Shown here in pieces: positions 54,085-62,562 of a DNA stretch of 62,700 bases. The first letter of the stretch is position 1. Each line of letters begins with the position of its first letter. The stretch comes from Zobellia barbeyronii. Lineage in GTDB: Bacteria; Bacteroidota; Bacteroidia; Flavobacteriales; Flavobacteriaceae. The DNA is taken from assembly GCF_018603515.1 (NCBI RefSeq), contig NZ_JACATN010000009.1, positions 1 through 62,700 of the forward strand. The letters run 5' to 3'. Under the pieces are notes generated by a model. It had not been told where the DNA came from, did no database searches, and saw only the letters and a list, made by a program, of their open reading frames with translations. Position numbers and translations under genes: made by a program.

Positions 54085-54864
54085 TTATTTCTCCAGATAG
54101 TTTTTAAAATCCAATATTTCGGACAAATAGATTTCATTTAAATACTCATTATAAAAATCGTCACGTTTATAGGTTATGTTTCCCTCTGCCTTTAAGATAT
54201 GTACTTTTGCAAGTTTGACTTCTCCTATTTTATCATATGCTTTCGCCATACCGAAATGGGCTTCACAGACATTTTCTGATTGTGCTAAAGCTCTTTTAAA
54301 TTCAAGGATTGCTTTTTCGAAATTATCCATTTTAAATTCACAAATGCCCAAATAAACAAAGGTTTGAACATCTGCCCAATCTTCTTTTTGGTTTTTAATG
54401 GAACGGTTGAAATATTCAATTGCTTCGTCATACTCTTTGTTTCCAAAATAACATTCCCCTCGTAAAAAGTCAATGTCTTCGCCCCATGGCGCATCAACTA
54501 CATTTTGTGTCATATTATCAAGCTGTTCAAAGTCCGCTAATGCTTTATCAAAATCCCTTAGTTTTCTCAATCTTATCCAACCACGATAGCCTAAATGTAA
54601 TTCTGGATTTAATTCAACTGCCTTATCCAAATATTCAAAACCTTGCTGAAAATCCCCAGATTTGTTAAAGTGCACAGAACGCTCCATCCAAGCGTTACTA
54701 TTAGTCGGGTCATATTCAATGGCGCTTTCATAATCCATGAAATCAACAAACAAATCTGATTTTTTTCTGTCACTTTTGGAATTCCACCATATAGTCGCTC
54801 CAATTGCGGAAAATAAAAGCAGTAGACCTATAAAAACCGCTATATATTTAAAAAATTTCTTCAA
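54085..54864 (-). CDS. Membrane-anchored TPR protein
   Basis: 259 aa. N-terminal membrane helix (YIAVFIGLLLLFSAIGATIWW, ~8-28), then five or six TPR units (SNAWMERSVHFNKSGDFQQGF, EAIEYFNRS, FVYLGICEFKMDNFEKAI, CEAHFGMAKAYDKIGEV). Faces the periplasm or is peripheral. Overlaps the next upstream gene by 17 bp, making a two-gene unit. Confidence 0.8.
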   Translation of the reverse strand: MKKFFKYIAVFIGLLLLFSAIGATIWWNSKSDRKKSDLFVDFMDYESAIEYDPTNSNAWMERSVHFNKSGDFQQGFEYLDKAVELNPELHLGYRGWIRLRKLRDFDKALADFEQLDNMTQNVVDAPWGEDIDFLRGECYFGNKEYDEAIEYFNRSIKNQKEDWADVQTFVYLGICEFKMDNFEKAILEFKRALAQSENVCEAHFGMAKAYDKIGEVKLAKVHILKAEGNITYKRDDFYNEYLNEIYLSEILDFKNYLEK

Positions 54865-55228
54865 TTTTTCCGTCTTTTATTTTAATCCGAATTAAACTAA
54901 AGTTTTCATAATCTCTATCTCTTTTCCATCCTTTCAGCCCTAATGTTATACTTTCTAATTTTTTAAGAAGTTCTCCATTATTGAATTCAATATTGTTGTA
55001 ATCCTCGTCAATTTGAAAGGATTTGATCTCAGAGAATTGTCCATTTTTGGATAAAAGCCTGCGAATAGTAATAAATCCATTGCGCGGCGTAATGTCCGAT
55101 TCAGACATTTTAATTTCCTGAAATGCTATTCTCAATGGTATGTTTTCTCCTACTAAATTATTCGTTTCCTTTTCTTGAGAAAGAGCAAACAATGGTAGGA
55201 TGACTATTATTATAAAAATGTTCTTCAT
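54848..55228 (-). CDS. Small secreted protein of unknown function
   Basis: 126 aa with signal peptide (LPLFALSQEK). The rest is beta/helical and charged (FITIRRLLSKNGQFSEIKSF, SLIRIKIKDGKIEEIF). No family recognised. Overlaps and is co-translated with the TPR gene. Confidence 0.65.
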   Translation of the reverse strand: MKNIFIIIVILPLFALSQEKETNNLVGENIPLRIAFQEIKMSESDITPRNGFITIRRLLSKNGQFSEIKSFQIDEDYNNIEFNNGELLKKLESITLGLKGWKRDRDYENFSLIRIKIKDGKIEEIF

Positions 55229-55457
55229 TGTGGTGTGACAACAGTTGCATAAACTGACTAGATACGTTTATGCCTCTTTGAGCAGTAATTTAATCAAATC
55301 TTACATATCGCCAATATTTGTAGGAGAATAAGTAAGAATTACACGTATAAAGCATCTTCCCAAACCTTTAAAAGGTTAAGCAATTTCTTTTAGTAATCAA
55401 GCGAAGTTTTTCTAGTGTTAAGTAGTTCTAGTTTTTATGAGAGGTTGCCTATTACTG
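55229..55457. repeat. Gap with a hairpin resembling the end of an attC-like element
   Basis: GCATAAAC (55247-55254) and GTTTATGC (55266-55273) form an 8-bp inverted repeat next to a CAACTGTTGTC-type end on the minus strand. The 25-nt core is absent, so it is at best a degenerate copy. Confidence 0.3.
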
Positions 55458-56918
55458 TTAAAGCCTATCAGGATTAAAAGGAGTGGTTGGTACTTGTCCG
55501 CTTACATTTTCTTCTAAAAGTGTTTTGAGTTCAGCCTTTATTTGCTGGTAATTGGGGTCACTTTCTAAATTATTGAACTCTTTAGGGTCTTTTATTTGAT
55601 TATACAATTCCTCGCCTTCTTTGCCTTCGTTCCAATCTGTGTAGCGCCATTTATTGGTACGTACACTTCTACCCATAACAGGGTTTCCATTGCCTGGTCT
55701 AAGCACTTGCGTATAGGCGTGGCCTTCCCAATTCAGGAGGGGGTCATTTAATAAGAGTATTAGATTCTTTCCGGGCTGTTCATTTGGAGGGTTTAGATTG
55801 CACAACTTGGCTACTGTTGGATAGATATCAATAAATTCTACCACTTGATCAGATTTGATGCCATTACCTGCTGCGCCAGGCGCATAGATAAGTAAGGGCG
55901 CTTTAGATGATTCTTCAAACAGGCAGCGCTTTTGCCAGATACCTTGGTGTTCTCCTAAATGATAACCGTGATCACTCCATAGTACAATAATAGTATTGTC
56001 CATCAACTGGTTGTCTTCCAATGCATCCAATAATAGTCCTACTTGGGCATCTATAAAAGAAACTGTGGCATAATAGGCCTGTTTAGCCTCCAAACAGACA
56101 GATTCTGGTAAGCCGTAGTGCGCTATTTTACAATTATGGGCAAGAGCAGCATAGGGGATGTCAGCTCTGTCATCTTCAGGTGCGTATGGGATACTTATGG
56201 AATCTATAGGATAGAGGTCAAAATACTTTTTAGGTGCGATATAAGGAGTGTGGGGCCTGAAAAAGCCGACGCCAAGAAAAAACGGATTCTCTTTATGTTT
56301 TTCAATTTGTTTAATGGCTTCTGTAGTTACCATACCATCTGTCTGCTCGCTATCTTCACCTTCGGCTCTCAGCCAACTCAAGGCGGCACTTATCTTACGG
56401 TGGGGCTCTGCATTTGTAATAAGATGTTCCTCGTCTTTATCCCGTCCTTTAGGATTAAAAACTTCGTGCCAAGAAGCAGGGTCATCATGACCATTTGTAC
56501 CAATGGCCGCTGGAACATTGTAATGATATAACTTTCCTACTCTTCCAACCCAATACCCTTGGTCTTTAAAAAGTTGGGGTAGGGTAGTAACATTGGGAAC
56601 TTCATCTCTAAAGTGCGCATCAAGATCATAAACCTTTATTGCATCTGGTCTTAAACCGGTCATGACCGAAGCTCTGGAAGGGTTGCAAAGTGGAATCTGG
56701 CAATATGCTTTATTAAATTGAACTCCCATCTTGGCTAGCCGGTCAAAGTTTGGTGTCTTGGCTAAAGGATCACCATAAGAAGCTAAACTAGTGGTGAGGT
56801 CGTCTACTGCAATAAATAGTACGTTGGGTTTTGTGTCATTCTTTTCCTGACTGGATAAAAAGAGAGGAACAAAAACAAGTAGGGTAAGTAATCTAATATT
56901 TAGTTTGAAAAATGACAT
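55458..56918 (-). CDS. Secreted sulfatase, iduronate-2-sulfatase-like (S1 family), second copy
   Basis: 486 aa with signal peptide (to ~24, LSSQ). Formylglycine motif [12 protein letters not shown] with Cys78; metal Asp pair [16 protein letters not shown] near the second half of the metal site. Similar in plan to the sulfatase at 49310-50740, yet clearly diverged. Not adjacent to a SusC/SusD pair. Confidence 0.92.
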   Translation of the reverse strand: MSFFKLNIRLLTLLVFVPLFLSSQEKNDTKPNVLFIAVDDLTTSLASYGDPLAKTPNFDRLAKMGVQFNKAYCQIPLCNPSRASVMTGLRPDAIKVYDLDAHFRDEVPNVTTLPQLFKDQGYWVGRVGKLYHYNVPAAIGTNGHDDPASWHEVFNPKGRDKDEEHLITNAEPHRKISAALSWLRAEGEDSEQTDGMVTTEAIKQIEKHKENPFFLGVGFFRPHTPYIAPKKYFDLYPIDSISIPYAPEDDRADIPYAALAHNCKIAHYGLPESVCLEAKQAYYATVSFIDAQVGLLLDALEDNQLMDNTIIVLWSDHGYHLGEHQGIWQKRCLFEESSKAPLLIYAPGAAGNGIKSDQVVEFIDIYPTVAKLCNLNPPNEQPGKNLILLLNDPLLNWEGHAYTQVLRPGNGNPVMGRSVRTNKWRYTDWNEGKEGEELYNQIKDPKEFNNLESDPNYQQIKAELKTLLEENVSGQVPTTPFNPDRL

Positions 56919-56999
56919 CTTCTAAGAGTTAGTTTTATGACAGCAAGTATAAGAGTATTTTATACACTTAATATAGCAAATATAACCTAATTAAAAAAC

Positions 57000-57130
57000 T
57001 GAGAAGAATTGCGTATGAAAACTAGCGCTTAAAAAAAATACTAAATTTTGGCGACTTTTAGAAAACGCGCAAATTTTTTGGTAGCAAGGGCTTGGACACT
57101 TTTTACATGCTATGTTATGTGTTGGTGACT
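57000..57130 (-). repeat. Degenerate attC-like element (copy 2)
   Basis: On the minus strand it opens with CACCAACACATAACATAGC after the SMR stop and contains AAGTCGCCAAAATTTAGTA, the same kind of core edge as the other copies, and ends GCGCTAGTTTTCATACGC. GCTATGTTATGT and CATAC-type arms are partly paired. Weak. Confidence 0.4.
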
Positions 57131-57139
57131 TTCTCTATT

Positions 57140-57466
57140 TTAGTGAGATACTACTTTTAACCCAACAATTGAGCAGATTAATGTAGATATAAAAAGCAAT
57201 CTTAAAAATGTTGCGGGTTCTTTAAACACGACTATGCCCACTAAAACGGTTCCTACGGCACCAATTCCTGTCCAAACAGCATAAGCGGTTCCTATAGGTA
57301 ATGCTTGCGTTGCCTTAATTAAAAGAATCATACTAATACTACAGGTGATAAGAAACCCCAAATACCATAAATACATCTCATTTCCGGTGGTTTCTTTTGC
57401 TTTGCCCAAACAAAATGCAAATGCTACTTCAAATAAACCTGCAATAACCAAAATAATCCAATTCAT
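57140..57466 (-). CDS. SMR-family exporter, Gdx/SugE subtype
   Basis: 108 aa, four transmembrane helices. Membrane Glu at residue 13 (AGLFEVAFA) and the Gdx-type motif GTAYAVWTGIGAVGT near residues 60-75, which separates guanidinium exporters from EmrE-type multidrug pumps. Exports guanidinium by proton exchange; some relatives also carry quaternary amines. Divergence from Qac-type is clear. Single gene in the accessory block; could be a cassette gene. Confidence 0.85.
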   Translation of the reverse strand: MNWIILVIAGLFEVAFAFCLGKAKETTGNEMYLWYLGFLITCSISMILLIKATQALPIGTAYAVWTGIGAVGTVLVGIVVFKEPATFLRLLFISTLICSIVGLKVVSH

Positions 57467-57532
57467 AACTTTTTTTGCAAAGTTGAGAAATGGAATCGAA
57501 GGAAAATTTTACAAATGATAAAAAATACGAAC

Positions 57533-58096
57533 CTATTTTACTTCTGCTCTTATTCTGCTTAAACTTACTTGAGTTATGCCCAAATAAGAGGCGATGTGGC
57601 CTAATTGAACACGTTTAATTAAGTCAGGGTTATTAGTTAAAAGTTCTATATAACGTTCTTTAGCTGTCCGGAATTCCCGGAAAATAAGTCGTTCTTCTGT
57701 TTTAATAAGTTCCTGTTCGGCAAACTTTCGTCCCCAATTTGCTATAGCTATGTCTTTCTCAAAAAGTTGCTGTAAGTTTTGGGTTTTCAGTTCGTATAAA
57801 TCACAGTGTTCTAATAGCTCAATATCTTCGTATCCTTTCTCATTTGCAACATAACTTTTCATGGAGATAACCGTATCTCCTTCTTTTCCGAAGAAAAATG
57901 TTATTTCATTATCGGCAGAATTAGCATAGGCACGAACAATTCCTTTTTTGATAAAATAAATGCTTGTTTCAATTTTGTCGGCCCTCAATAAAATATGTCC
58001 TTTAGGATAGCTTATTTCCGAAATGTACTTTTTTATTACTGATTTTGAAGACTCAGGTAAAGGGTATATGTTATTTAGAATCTGGTCTATTTCCAT
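57533..58096 (-). CDS. Crp/Fnr-family transcriptional regulator
   Basis: 187 aa. Cyclic-nucleotide-binding-like domain (~20-120: GHILLRADKIETSIYFIKKGIVRAY, DTVISMKSY) and a C-terminal helix-turn-helix (GHIASYLGITQVSLSRIRAE, ~165-185). No Fnr-type iron-sulfur Cys cluster, and the cAMP-binding RES motif is not evident, so the ligand may differ. Lies 66 bp upstream of the SMR gene, which it might control (inference). Confidence 0.85.
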   Translation of the reverse strand: MEIDQILNNIYPLPESSKSVIKKYISEISYPKGHILLRADKIETSIYFIKKGIVRAYANSADNEITFFFGKEGDTVISMKSYVANEKGYEDIELLEHCDLYELKTQNLQQLFEKDIAIANWGRKFAEQELIKTEERLIFREFRTAKERYIELLTNNPDLIKRVQLGHIASYLGITQVSLSRIRAEVK

Positions 58097-58099
58097 TTA

Positions 58100-58287
58100 G
58101 CGCATTGTTGTTTTAGCATAGTAAATAAAAGTTTAGCTAAGCGTATAGAAGAGGTAATGGGTATTTTTAGTTCTATTTTTTCTAGTCCAAAGCTTAATCA
58201 ATAAGATTTGGCGACATTATAAATATACGCAGACCTTTCAATATAGCCCTAAAGTGGGCATTGCGTTTAGGCTTCGTGCCTATTACA
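58100..58287 (-). repeat. attC-like element (copy 3)
   Basis: Contains the core CGACATTATAAATATACGCAGACC form at 58212-58235 and ATCTTATTGATTAAGCTTTGG near 58189-58208, shared with copy 4. The arms are less well paired. Fills the gap between the Crp/Fnr gene and the 178-aa membrane protein gene. Confidence 0.65.
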
Positions 58288-58346
58288 AAAACTAAAGAAA
58301 CATCAAAACGCTCAAAAAAGTGGTTAGGTAAGGTAGATTAGGCAGG

Positions 58347-58883
58347 TTAATATAAAATCAGAGCATATATCCATACGGCAAGAGTACACATATTAAGAAA
58401 CAGTAAGTTTAGTCTTGCGTTTTCGGTTATTTCTTTGGTTAAAAGAACATAAAGAATTGAACTTACCATGCCTATGTTACACAATAGCATCAACACTTTA
58501 TTTAACCCATTAAAACCTGAGGCAAGATTTATCTTCTTTTTAGTGGTACTAACTGCTTTTACAGTCTTAAAAAGTGGAGTTATTGTTACTTGTATTTCTG
58601 GTGATTTTATTCTTGTTGTTGGAGTAGCAAATTTGAGGTTTGTTGCGGTAGTATATCTATAACCTGAATTTCTAGTTGTTCTAACTGATGTGCCTCCTAC
58701 ATTTTGAGGAATTTTTACGATGCCTATTTTAGTAATAACATCGGTTTTATGTATTTCAGGTAAGAGAAAAAAGTCTGCAAGAAATATAACACTTGATGCT
58801 AGAGGTATGGTAATAAAAATAACAAACTTTTTTTTAAAACCTTTTTTAAAAAATAAGCTAATCCGGTCTATTACTACACTCAT
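58347..58883 (-). CDS. Small membrane protein of unknown function
   Basis: 178 aa. N-terminal helix (FVIFITIPLASSVIFLADFFLL) and two C-terminal helices (LLCNIGMVSSILYVLLT; LLFLNMCTLAVWIYALILY). Between them a Thr/Lys/Arg-rich periplasmic stretch (GYRYTTATNLKFATPTTRIKSPEI). No family recognised. Flanked by an attC-like element downstream. Confidence 0.6.
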   Translation of the reverse strand: MSVVIDRISLFFKKGFKKKFVIFITIPLASSVIFLADFFLLPEIHKTDVITKIGIVKIPQNVGGTSVRTTRNSGYRYTTATNLKFATPTTRIKSPEIQVTITPLFKTVKAVSTTKKKINLASGFNGLNKVLMLLCNIGMVSSILYVLLTKEITENARLNLLFLNMCTLAVWIYALILY

Positions 58884-58952
58884 TTTTTACTGGATGTAAG
58901 ATGTTTATTTATAACGCAATGTTTTTGAAGGTGGGCTAAATTAGCAATAAAT

Positions 58953-59132
58953 TCATAAAACAGGCTTACGGAATAGCAACATCAGGTTTAGGCAATAATA
59001 GAAGTTGTCTAAGTAGATTTGGCTAGGTTTAATTTGTTTTTCAACGTAGTTTTTATTGGTAATAGCGTATCCTCCTTGATTAGTTTCAATAAAATTAAAT
59101 CCGCATTTGGTGTTAAATTTAGCAATTAACAT
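58953..59132 (-). CDS. Possible 59-aa protein of unknown function
   Basis: ATG-to-TGA ORF too short for standard calling, in the 265-bp gap before the DTW gene. The product starts MLIAKFNTKCGFNFIE and contains ITNKNYVEKQIKPSQIYL. Composition is protein-like, but no family or ribosome-binding evidence supports it. Confidence 0.3.
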   Translation of the reverse strand: MLIAKFNTKCGFNFIETNQGGYAITNKNYVEKQIKPSQIYLDNFYYCLNLMLLFRKPVL

Positions 59133-59148
59133 GTCTCAAAAAAGACAG

Positions 59149-59874
59149 CTAGCTTTCTTGTTCAAAAACAATATTCCGTTCCGTCTTTTTCTTATATAAG
59201 TTCTTAGGAGTAACCTCTGTTTTCGTATCTGAACTATAGTTTTTGTTATCCTGGTTTAGCATACATTCTATTTGATACGCAACCATTTTTTGAAAAGGAA
59301 CAAGAAAACCCTTTGTCTCGCATTGTTCAAAGTCAGCTGCCTTAAGTAGATTTAAGACCGTATAAACAGATTCAATAGTGCTAAGACAAAGAGATGCGGG
59401 TTGCTGCTTTATAGTAAACTCTGATTTTATATTATTATCAAAACTCACTCTTTTTAGTTTTTGCAAGTTCGTACTCATTTTAAGCATTTTACGAGCACAG
59501 GGCCATGTACCATCAAGAATGAAGATGTATGGATTATCACCCGTAAATGAATTTATTTCTGAACTTTTTCTTGTGGATAAATTGAAGGTATCTTTCCCAG
59601 GATAAAGTAAAAAAGAAGTGTTTTCTTTAGCCAGTAGTTCATTTACACGCTTATTATTAGTAAAATCTACACCAACTATAATCTCTGAATTTTCAAGTTG
59701 AAGCTTAGTAATACGTCCCGTTCCGTTTTTTTCTTTTTTGTACTCCTTTGGGTGCATAAGAATAATAAAACGAGTCTTAGTCTGTAAAGGGTTAATGTGT
59801 TTACAAAGACATGAAATTGAGGGCATCATGCATTTGTAACATTCGTTTCTTGAATTTCCTATTTCTACTTGCAA
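59149..59874 (-). CDS. DTW-domain protein, tRNA-uridine aminocarboxypropyltransferase (TapT/TuaA-like)
   Basis: 241 aa. N-terminal Cys pairs (Cys12, 15, 22, 24: CYKCMMPSISCLC), FIILMHPKEYKKEKNGTGR, and the DTW-type motif LDGTW (121-124). Proteins of this family transfer the aminocarboxypropyl group of SAM to U47 (acp3U) in tRNA. The last ~45 residues are a basic/acidic extension. Odd to find this housekeeping-type enzyme between cassette-like elements; a second copy elsewhere would be informative. Confidence 0.85.
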   Translation of the reverse strand: MQVEIGNSRNECYKCMMPSISCLCKHINPLQTKTRFIILMHPKEYKKEKNGTGRITKLQLENSEIIVGVDFTNNKRVNELLAKENTSFLLYPGKDTFNLSTRKSSEINSFTGDNPYIFILDGTWPCARKMLKMSTNLQKLKRVSFDNNIKSEFTIKQQPASLCLSTIESVYTVLNLLKAADFEQCETKGFLVPFQKMVAYQIECMLNQDNKNYSSDTKTEVTPKNLYKKKTERNIVFEQES

Positions 59875-59892
59875 AGTGAATATTTCTTCTTT

Positions 59893-60057
59893 AATTAGTG
59901 CTAATGCGGTAACTAGGCACGAAGCTAAAGCTTATTGTTTTGCTTTATTTTTTTCTTGTTCAAAGCTAAATCCATAAGATTTAGCGACTTAGTAGATATA
60001 CTCAGACCGGGATTGTGTCCTAGGGTTTGTATTACTAATAGGTTATGTTGTACAACG
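59893..60057 (-). repeat. attC-like element (copy 4)
   Basis: Core variant CGACTTAGTAGATATACTCAGACC at 59985-60008; TTAGTAATACAAACCCTAGG-type and TTAGTGCTAATGCGGTAACTAGG-type arms are related in inverse orientation. Shares AAATCTTATGGATTTAGCTT with copy 3 in part. Confidence 0.65.
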
Positions 60058-60082
60058 TTTTTATATCGAAGTTTCAACTCAA

Positions 60083-60550
60083 CTATTCAATAGTAATATT
60101 CAAGCTGGGGGTCTTCAATATTATTCCATCTGCTTTTCTTAGGTCAATCATTTTTATGCTAATGGTCGAAACGGTTTGTTGCTTGTCTTCTACTAAATAT
60201 CCATTAACATAAATATCATTGGTTGGATTCAATCCAAAAAACGAATTTAATTCTGACTGGGTTTTAATGTCCAAGTCAATATTTAGATTTCCTCGCATGA
60301 TACCTTTCGTTTTTTTATCTAAAGGAAAAAGGTTTGTTTGGCTCAATACGTCATCTTTTGAAATATCTAGTTTGGCAAAGTTGTCAGTTTTAATTTTCTT
60401 TAAAACCTCCACACTTGCAATAACGTCATCATTGATAATCAATAGCGGTCGTTCCTCAACGGAAGTGTAGAATGTAGAGGTTCCGCCTGGTGTTTGTGCA
60501 AATGAAGCAAAACAAAGGAGTAGAACTAGTAATAGAGTTAGATTTTTCAT
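60083..60550 (-). CDS. Small secreted protein resembling a TonB-receptor plug fragment
   Basis: 155 aa, signal peptide (CFASFAQ). ERPLLIINDDVIASVEVLKKI and DVLSQTNLFPLDKKTKGIM loosely resemble the plug region of TonB-dependent receptors (VDGV... ESITVLK) but the barrel is absent. Could be a stand-alone plug-like protein or chance similarity. Flanked on both sides by attC-like elements. Confidence 0.6.
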   Translation of the reverse strand: MKNLTLLLVLLLCFASFAQTPGGTSTFYTSVEERPLLIINDDVIASVEVLKKIKTDNFAKLDISKDDVLSQTNLFPLDKKTKGIMRGNLNIDLDIKTQSELNSFFGLNPTNDIYVNGYLVEDKQQTVSTISIKMIDLRKADGIILKTPSLNITIE

Positions 60551-60560
60551 TTTTGAATGT

Positions 60561-60770
60561 TTTACAACGGTTTAGCTATGAACAGTACGGGAGCAAACTG
60601 GCGTTTGCTTTCCGCCACGCACATAGCGAAATCTTTTGGTTTTCTTTTTTTTCTATGTCCCGCTAAAAAGCAAAATTCCAAAGATTTTGCGGACTTCATA
60701 AATATACACAGACCTTTTGATGAAGCTAGAAGCCTGTATTGTTTATAGGTTTTGTTGGTGTAGTTATTTG
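60561..60770 (-). repeat. attC-like element (copy 5)
   Basis: Arms 60576-60591 and 60733-60748 pair at 13 of 16 positions. Core CGGACTTCATAAATATACACAGACC form at 60690-60714. Its right arm is nearly identical to that of copy 1 (GTATTGTTTATAGGTT). CGTTGT lies at the 3' end on the minus strand just before the next gene. Confidence 0.8.
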
Positions 60771-60781
60771 TTCAAAAAAGC

Positions 60782-61693
60782 TTATTTGTATAATATTGTT
60801 CTAATAATATCCGAGTCCTTTTTGCCATTATAATAAAGGGTTTTATTGGTCCAATTCCCTCTGTTGTCATAAACGTATTTGTACTCGCGAACTATTTTCT
60901 TTTCTAATTCATCATCTTTAAACTGCTCTTCAATCATTTTAATGATATTACCTTTCATATCATATTCGTAGTTAGTGAAGGCAACAAAATTTTCATTTTT
61001 TCGAATATTTTTTTTTAATTTGATTGTGAAATTTGTTGAACGTAAATTATTGAACTCAGGAACTATTCCATCATTATATTTGCTATTATATAAAACCCAT
61101 TTATTCTCCAACATAGTATTGTTATATGGGTTCTTTTTTTTCTTTTTTCTTTTTTCTTCAGAAAAATCATTATACTCAAATTCTTCTTGCCAATAATACC
61201 CGTGAGATGGATGTATTGTAATTTTCTTTTCCATCAACCCTTGATTATTAAAATGAAATTCTAATGTTGAATCTCCATCTTTAAATTTATAGTTCTTAAT
61301 AATACCATCAGGGGTCTTTTTTTTACTTTCAAATATTAAACTATTAACTAGATAATCTTTATTATTTAATGGAACGAAATAGTCTGCTGCAATCAATAAT
61401 TCATTTTCGTCATATTTAATAATTATTTTTTCTCTAGGTTCTTCTGAGGCAAAAGTATAAACGGTTTTAATATTTCCATTTTCATTATAAATTATAGAAT
61501 CAGTAAGAATGTTTCCTCGTGCAAGTGAAAGTTGCCCGTTAGGGTTTAATCTATATTCTTCTTCATCAATTTTTATTGAAATTATCTCATTATTTCCTAT
61601 TAAATCGGCTACATCAGTAACCATAGCGGATTGGGCATGTAGATGTTCTACAAAAAAAAAGCTTATAAGCAATACTATTATCTTTAGTTTCAT
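60782..61693 (-). CDS. Secreted YD/RHS-like repeat protein of unknown function
   Basis: 303 aa with signal peptide (FVEHLHAQ). The rest repeats short beta units of the type DENGNIKTVYTF, NNQGLMEKKITI, YDMKGNIIKMIEE and YDNRGNWTNKTLYYNGK, like YD/RHS-type repeats. Very AT-rich. No toxin domain is visible at the C-terminus. Single-gene unit between attC-like elements. Confidence 0.65.
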   Translation of the reverse strand: MKLKIIVLLISFFFVEHLHAQSAMVTDVADLIGNNEIISIKIDEEEYRLNPNGQLSLARGNILTDSIIYNENGNIKTVYTFASEEPREKIIIKYDENELLIAADYFVPLNNKDYLVNSLIFESKKKTPDGIIKNYKFKDGDSTLEFHFNNQGLMEKKITIHPSHGYYWQEEFEYNDFSEEKRKKKKKNPYNNTMLENKWVLYNSKYNDGIVPEFNNLRSTNFTIKLKKNIRKNENFVAFTNYEYDMKGNIIKMIEEQFKDDELEKKIVREYKYVYDNRGNWTNKTLYYNGKKDSDIIRTILYK

Positions 61694-61710
61694 TTCATTT
61701 TTATAATTAA

Positions 61711-61912
61711 AGCAAACGGTCTTGTGTATGAAACGTAGCGTGCTAAAAGACGCTTACTTTTCGGATTAACACAGAGCCGAATTTTTATATTTTGTTTTTA
61801 ATTTTTCTATTCTAAAAGCCAAATTTTTAAATTTGGCGGTCTTTATAAATATACACAAACCATAAGGTAAAGCACTTACTAGCTATGTTTTATACACCGT
61901 GTTGGCTACAGT
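61711..61912 (-). repeat. attC-like element (copy 6, best folded)
   Basis: Outer arms GTGTATGAAACGTAGC (61724-61739) and GCTATGTTTTATACAC (61882-61897) pair at 14 of 16 positions. Inner perfect palindrome GCCAAATTT-TT-AAATTTGGC at 61818-61837. Core CGGTCTTTATAAATATACACAAACC form at 61837-61861. On the minus strand it begins GTAGCCAACACGG just after a gene stop and ends ACCGTTTGC just before the next gene, like R'' and R' boxes. Confidence 0.8.
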
Positions 61913-62553
61913 TTTTTGTTTTTTAAGAAATCATCAACAAAAAGTAGAAGAGAGTAAGCTTTTAAACTATTCAATTCCGTTCCAAAATCGGTGTCATATC
62001 CATGCAAAACCGCATGTCGATTTAATTCATTGGAACCGCTCAATCCTTGAGAAAAATACTCGTCAATTTTATTAACCCTTTGGATTACCTCCAATATATC
62101 TTCAAAAAATTTATTTTTCTTTTCTTCTGCAATAAATTTTTTCAGTTCCTTTTTTTTGTTCCTAGTTATGAATAATAGTCCTTTGCAAAGTCCATCTGCT
62201 TGCGAAAGAAACAGTGCAACTGAGGCGTGGTATTTCCCGGATAAATGGCATTCGATGGCCTCTTTTATAATTAAATACCTTTTTGACTGATACTTTTTAA
62301 GAAATTTAACTCTGTCGAGCATTTCTTCCACGTAATGGGATGAAAGGTCTTTATTGATTTTATCAATTTCATTTTCTAAAGCCATGTCCATTAGCCATGC
62401 AGAATGTGCCAATGTCATACTTCCGTTGATATACCAACCTAATTCTGCGAGTTTAATGAATCCATCTTTTTTTTGAAGTGAATCATATCTTTCCAAACCA
62501 GCTTTGATTTGCTCTATCATTTCGGGAGAAAAAGGGTTTTGGAAATTTTTCAT
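61906..62553 (-). CDS. Helical cytoplasmic protein of unknown function
   Basis: 215 aa, no signal peptide. Mostly helical: FSPEMIEQIKAGLERYDSLQ, SAWLMDMALENEIDKINKD, CHLSGKYHASVALFLSQADGL. C-terminal NELNRHAVLHGYDTDFGTE has HAVLHG-type residues. No family that I recognise with confidence. The start is preceded on the minus strand by GTTGGCTACAATTTT, a candidate cassette boundary. Confidence 0.6.
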   Translation of the reverse strand: MKNFQNPFSPEMIEQIKAGLERYDSLQKKDGFIKLAELGWYINGSMTLAHSAWLMDMALENEIDKINKDLSSHYVEEMLDRVKFLKKYQSKRYLIIKEAIECHLSGKYHASVALFLSQADGLCKGLLFITRNKKKELKKFIAEEKKNKFFEDILEVIQRVNKIDEYFSQGLSGSNELNRHAVLHGYDTDFGTELNSLKAYSLLLFVDDFLKNKKL

Positions 62554-62562
62554 TTAAAATTG

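Noticed and set aside
60083-60550. Truncated TonB-dependent receptor pseudogene
   Set aside because: Has its own signal peptide, stop and cassette-like borders, and plug similarity is weak; treated as an intact small protein.
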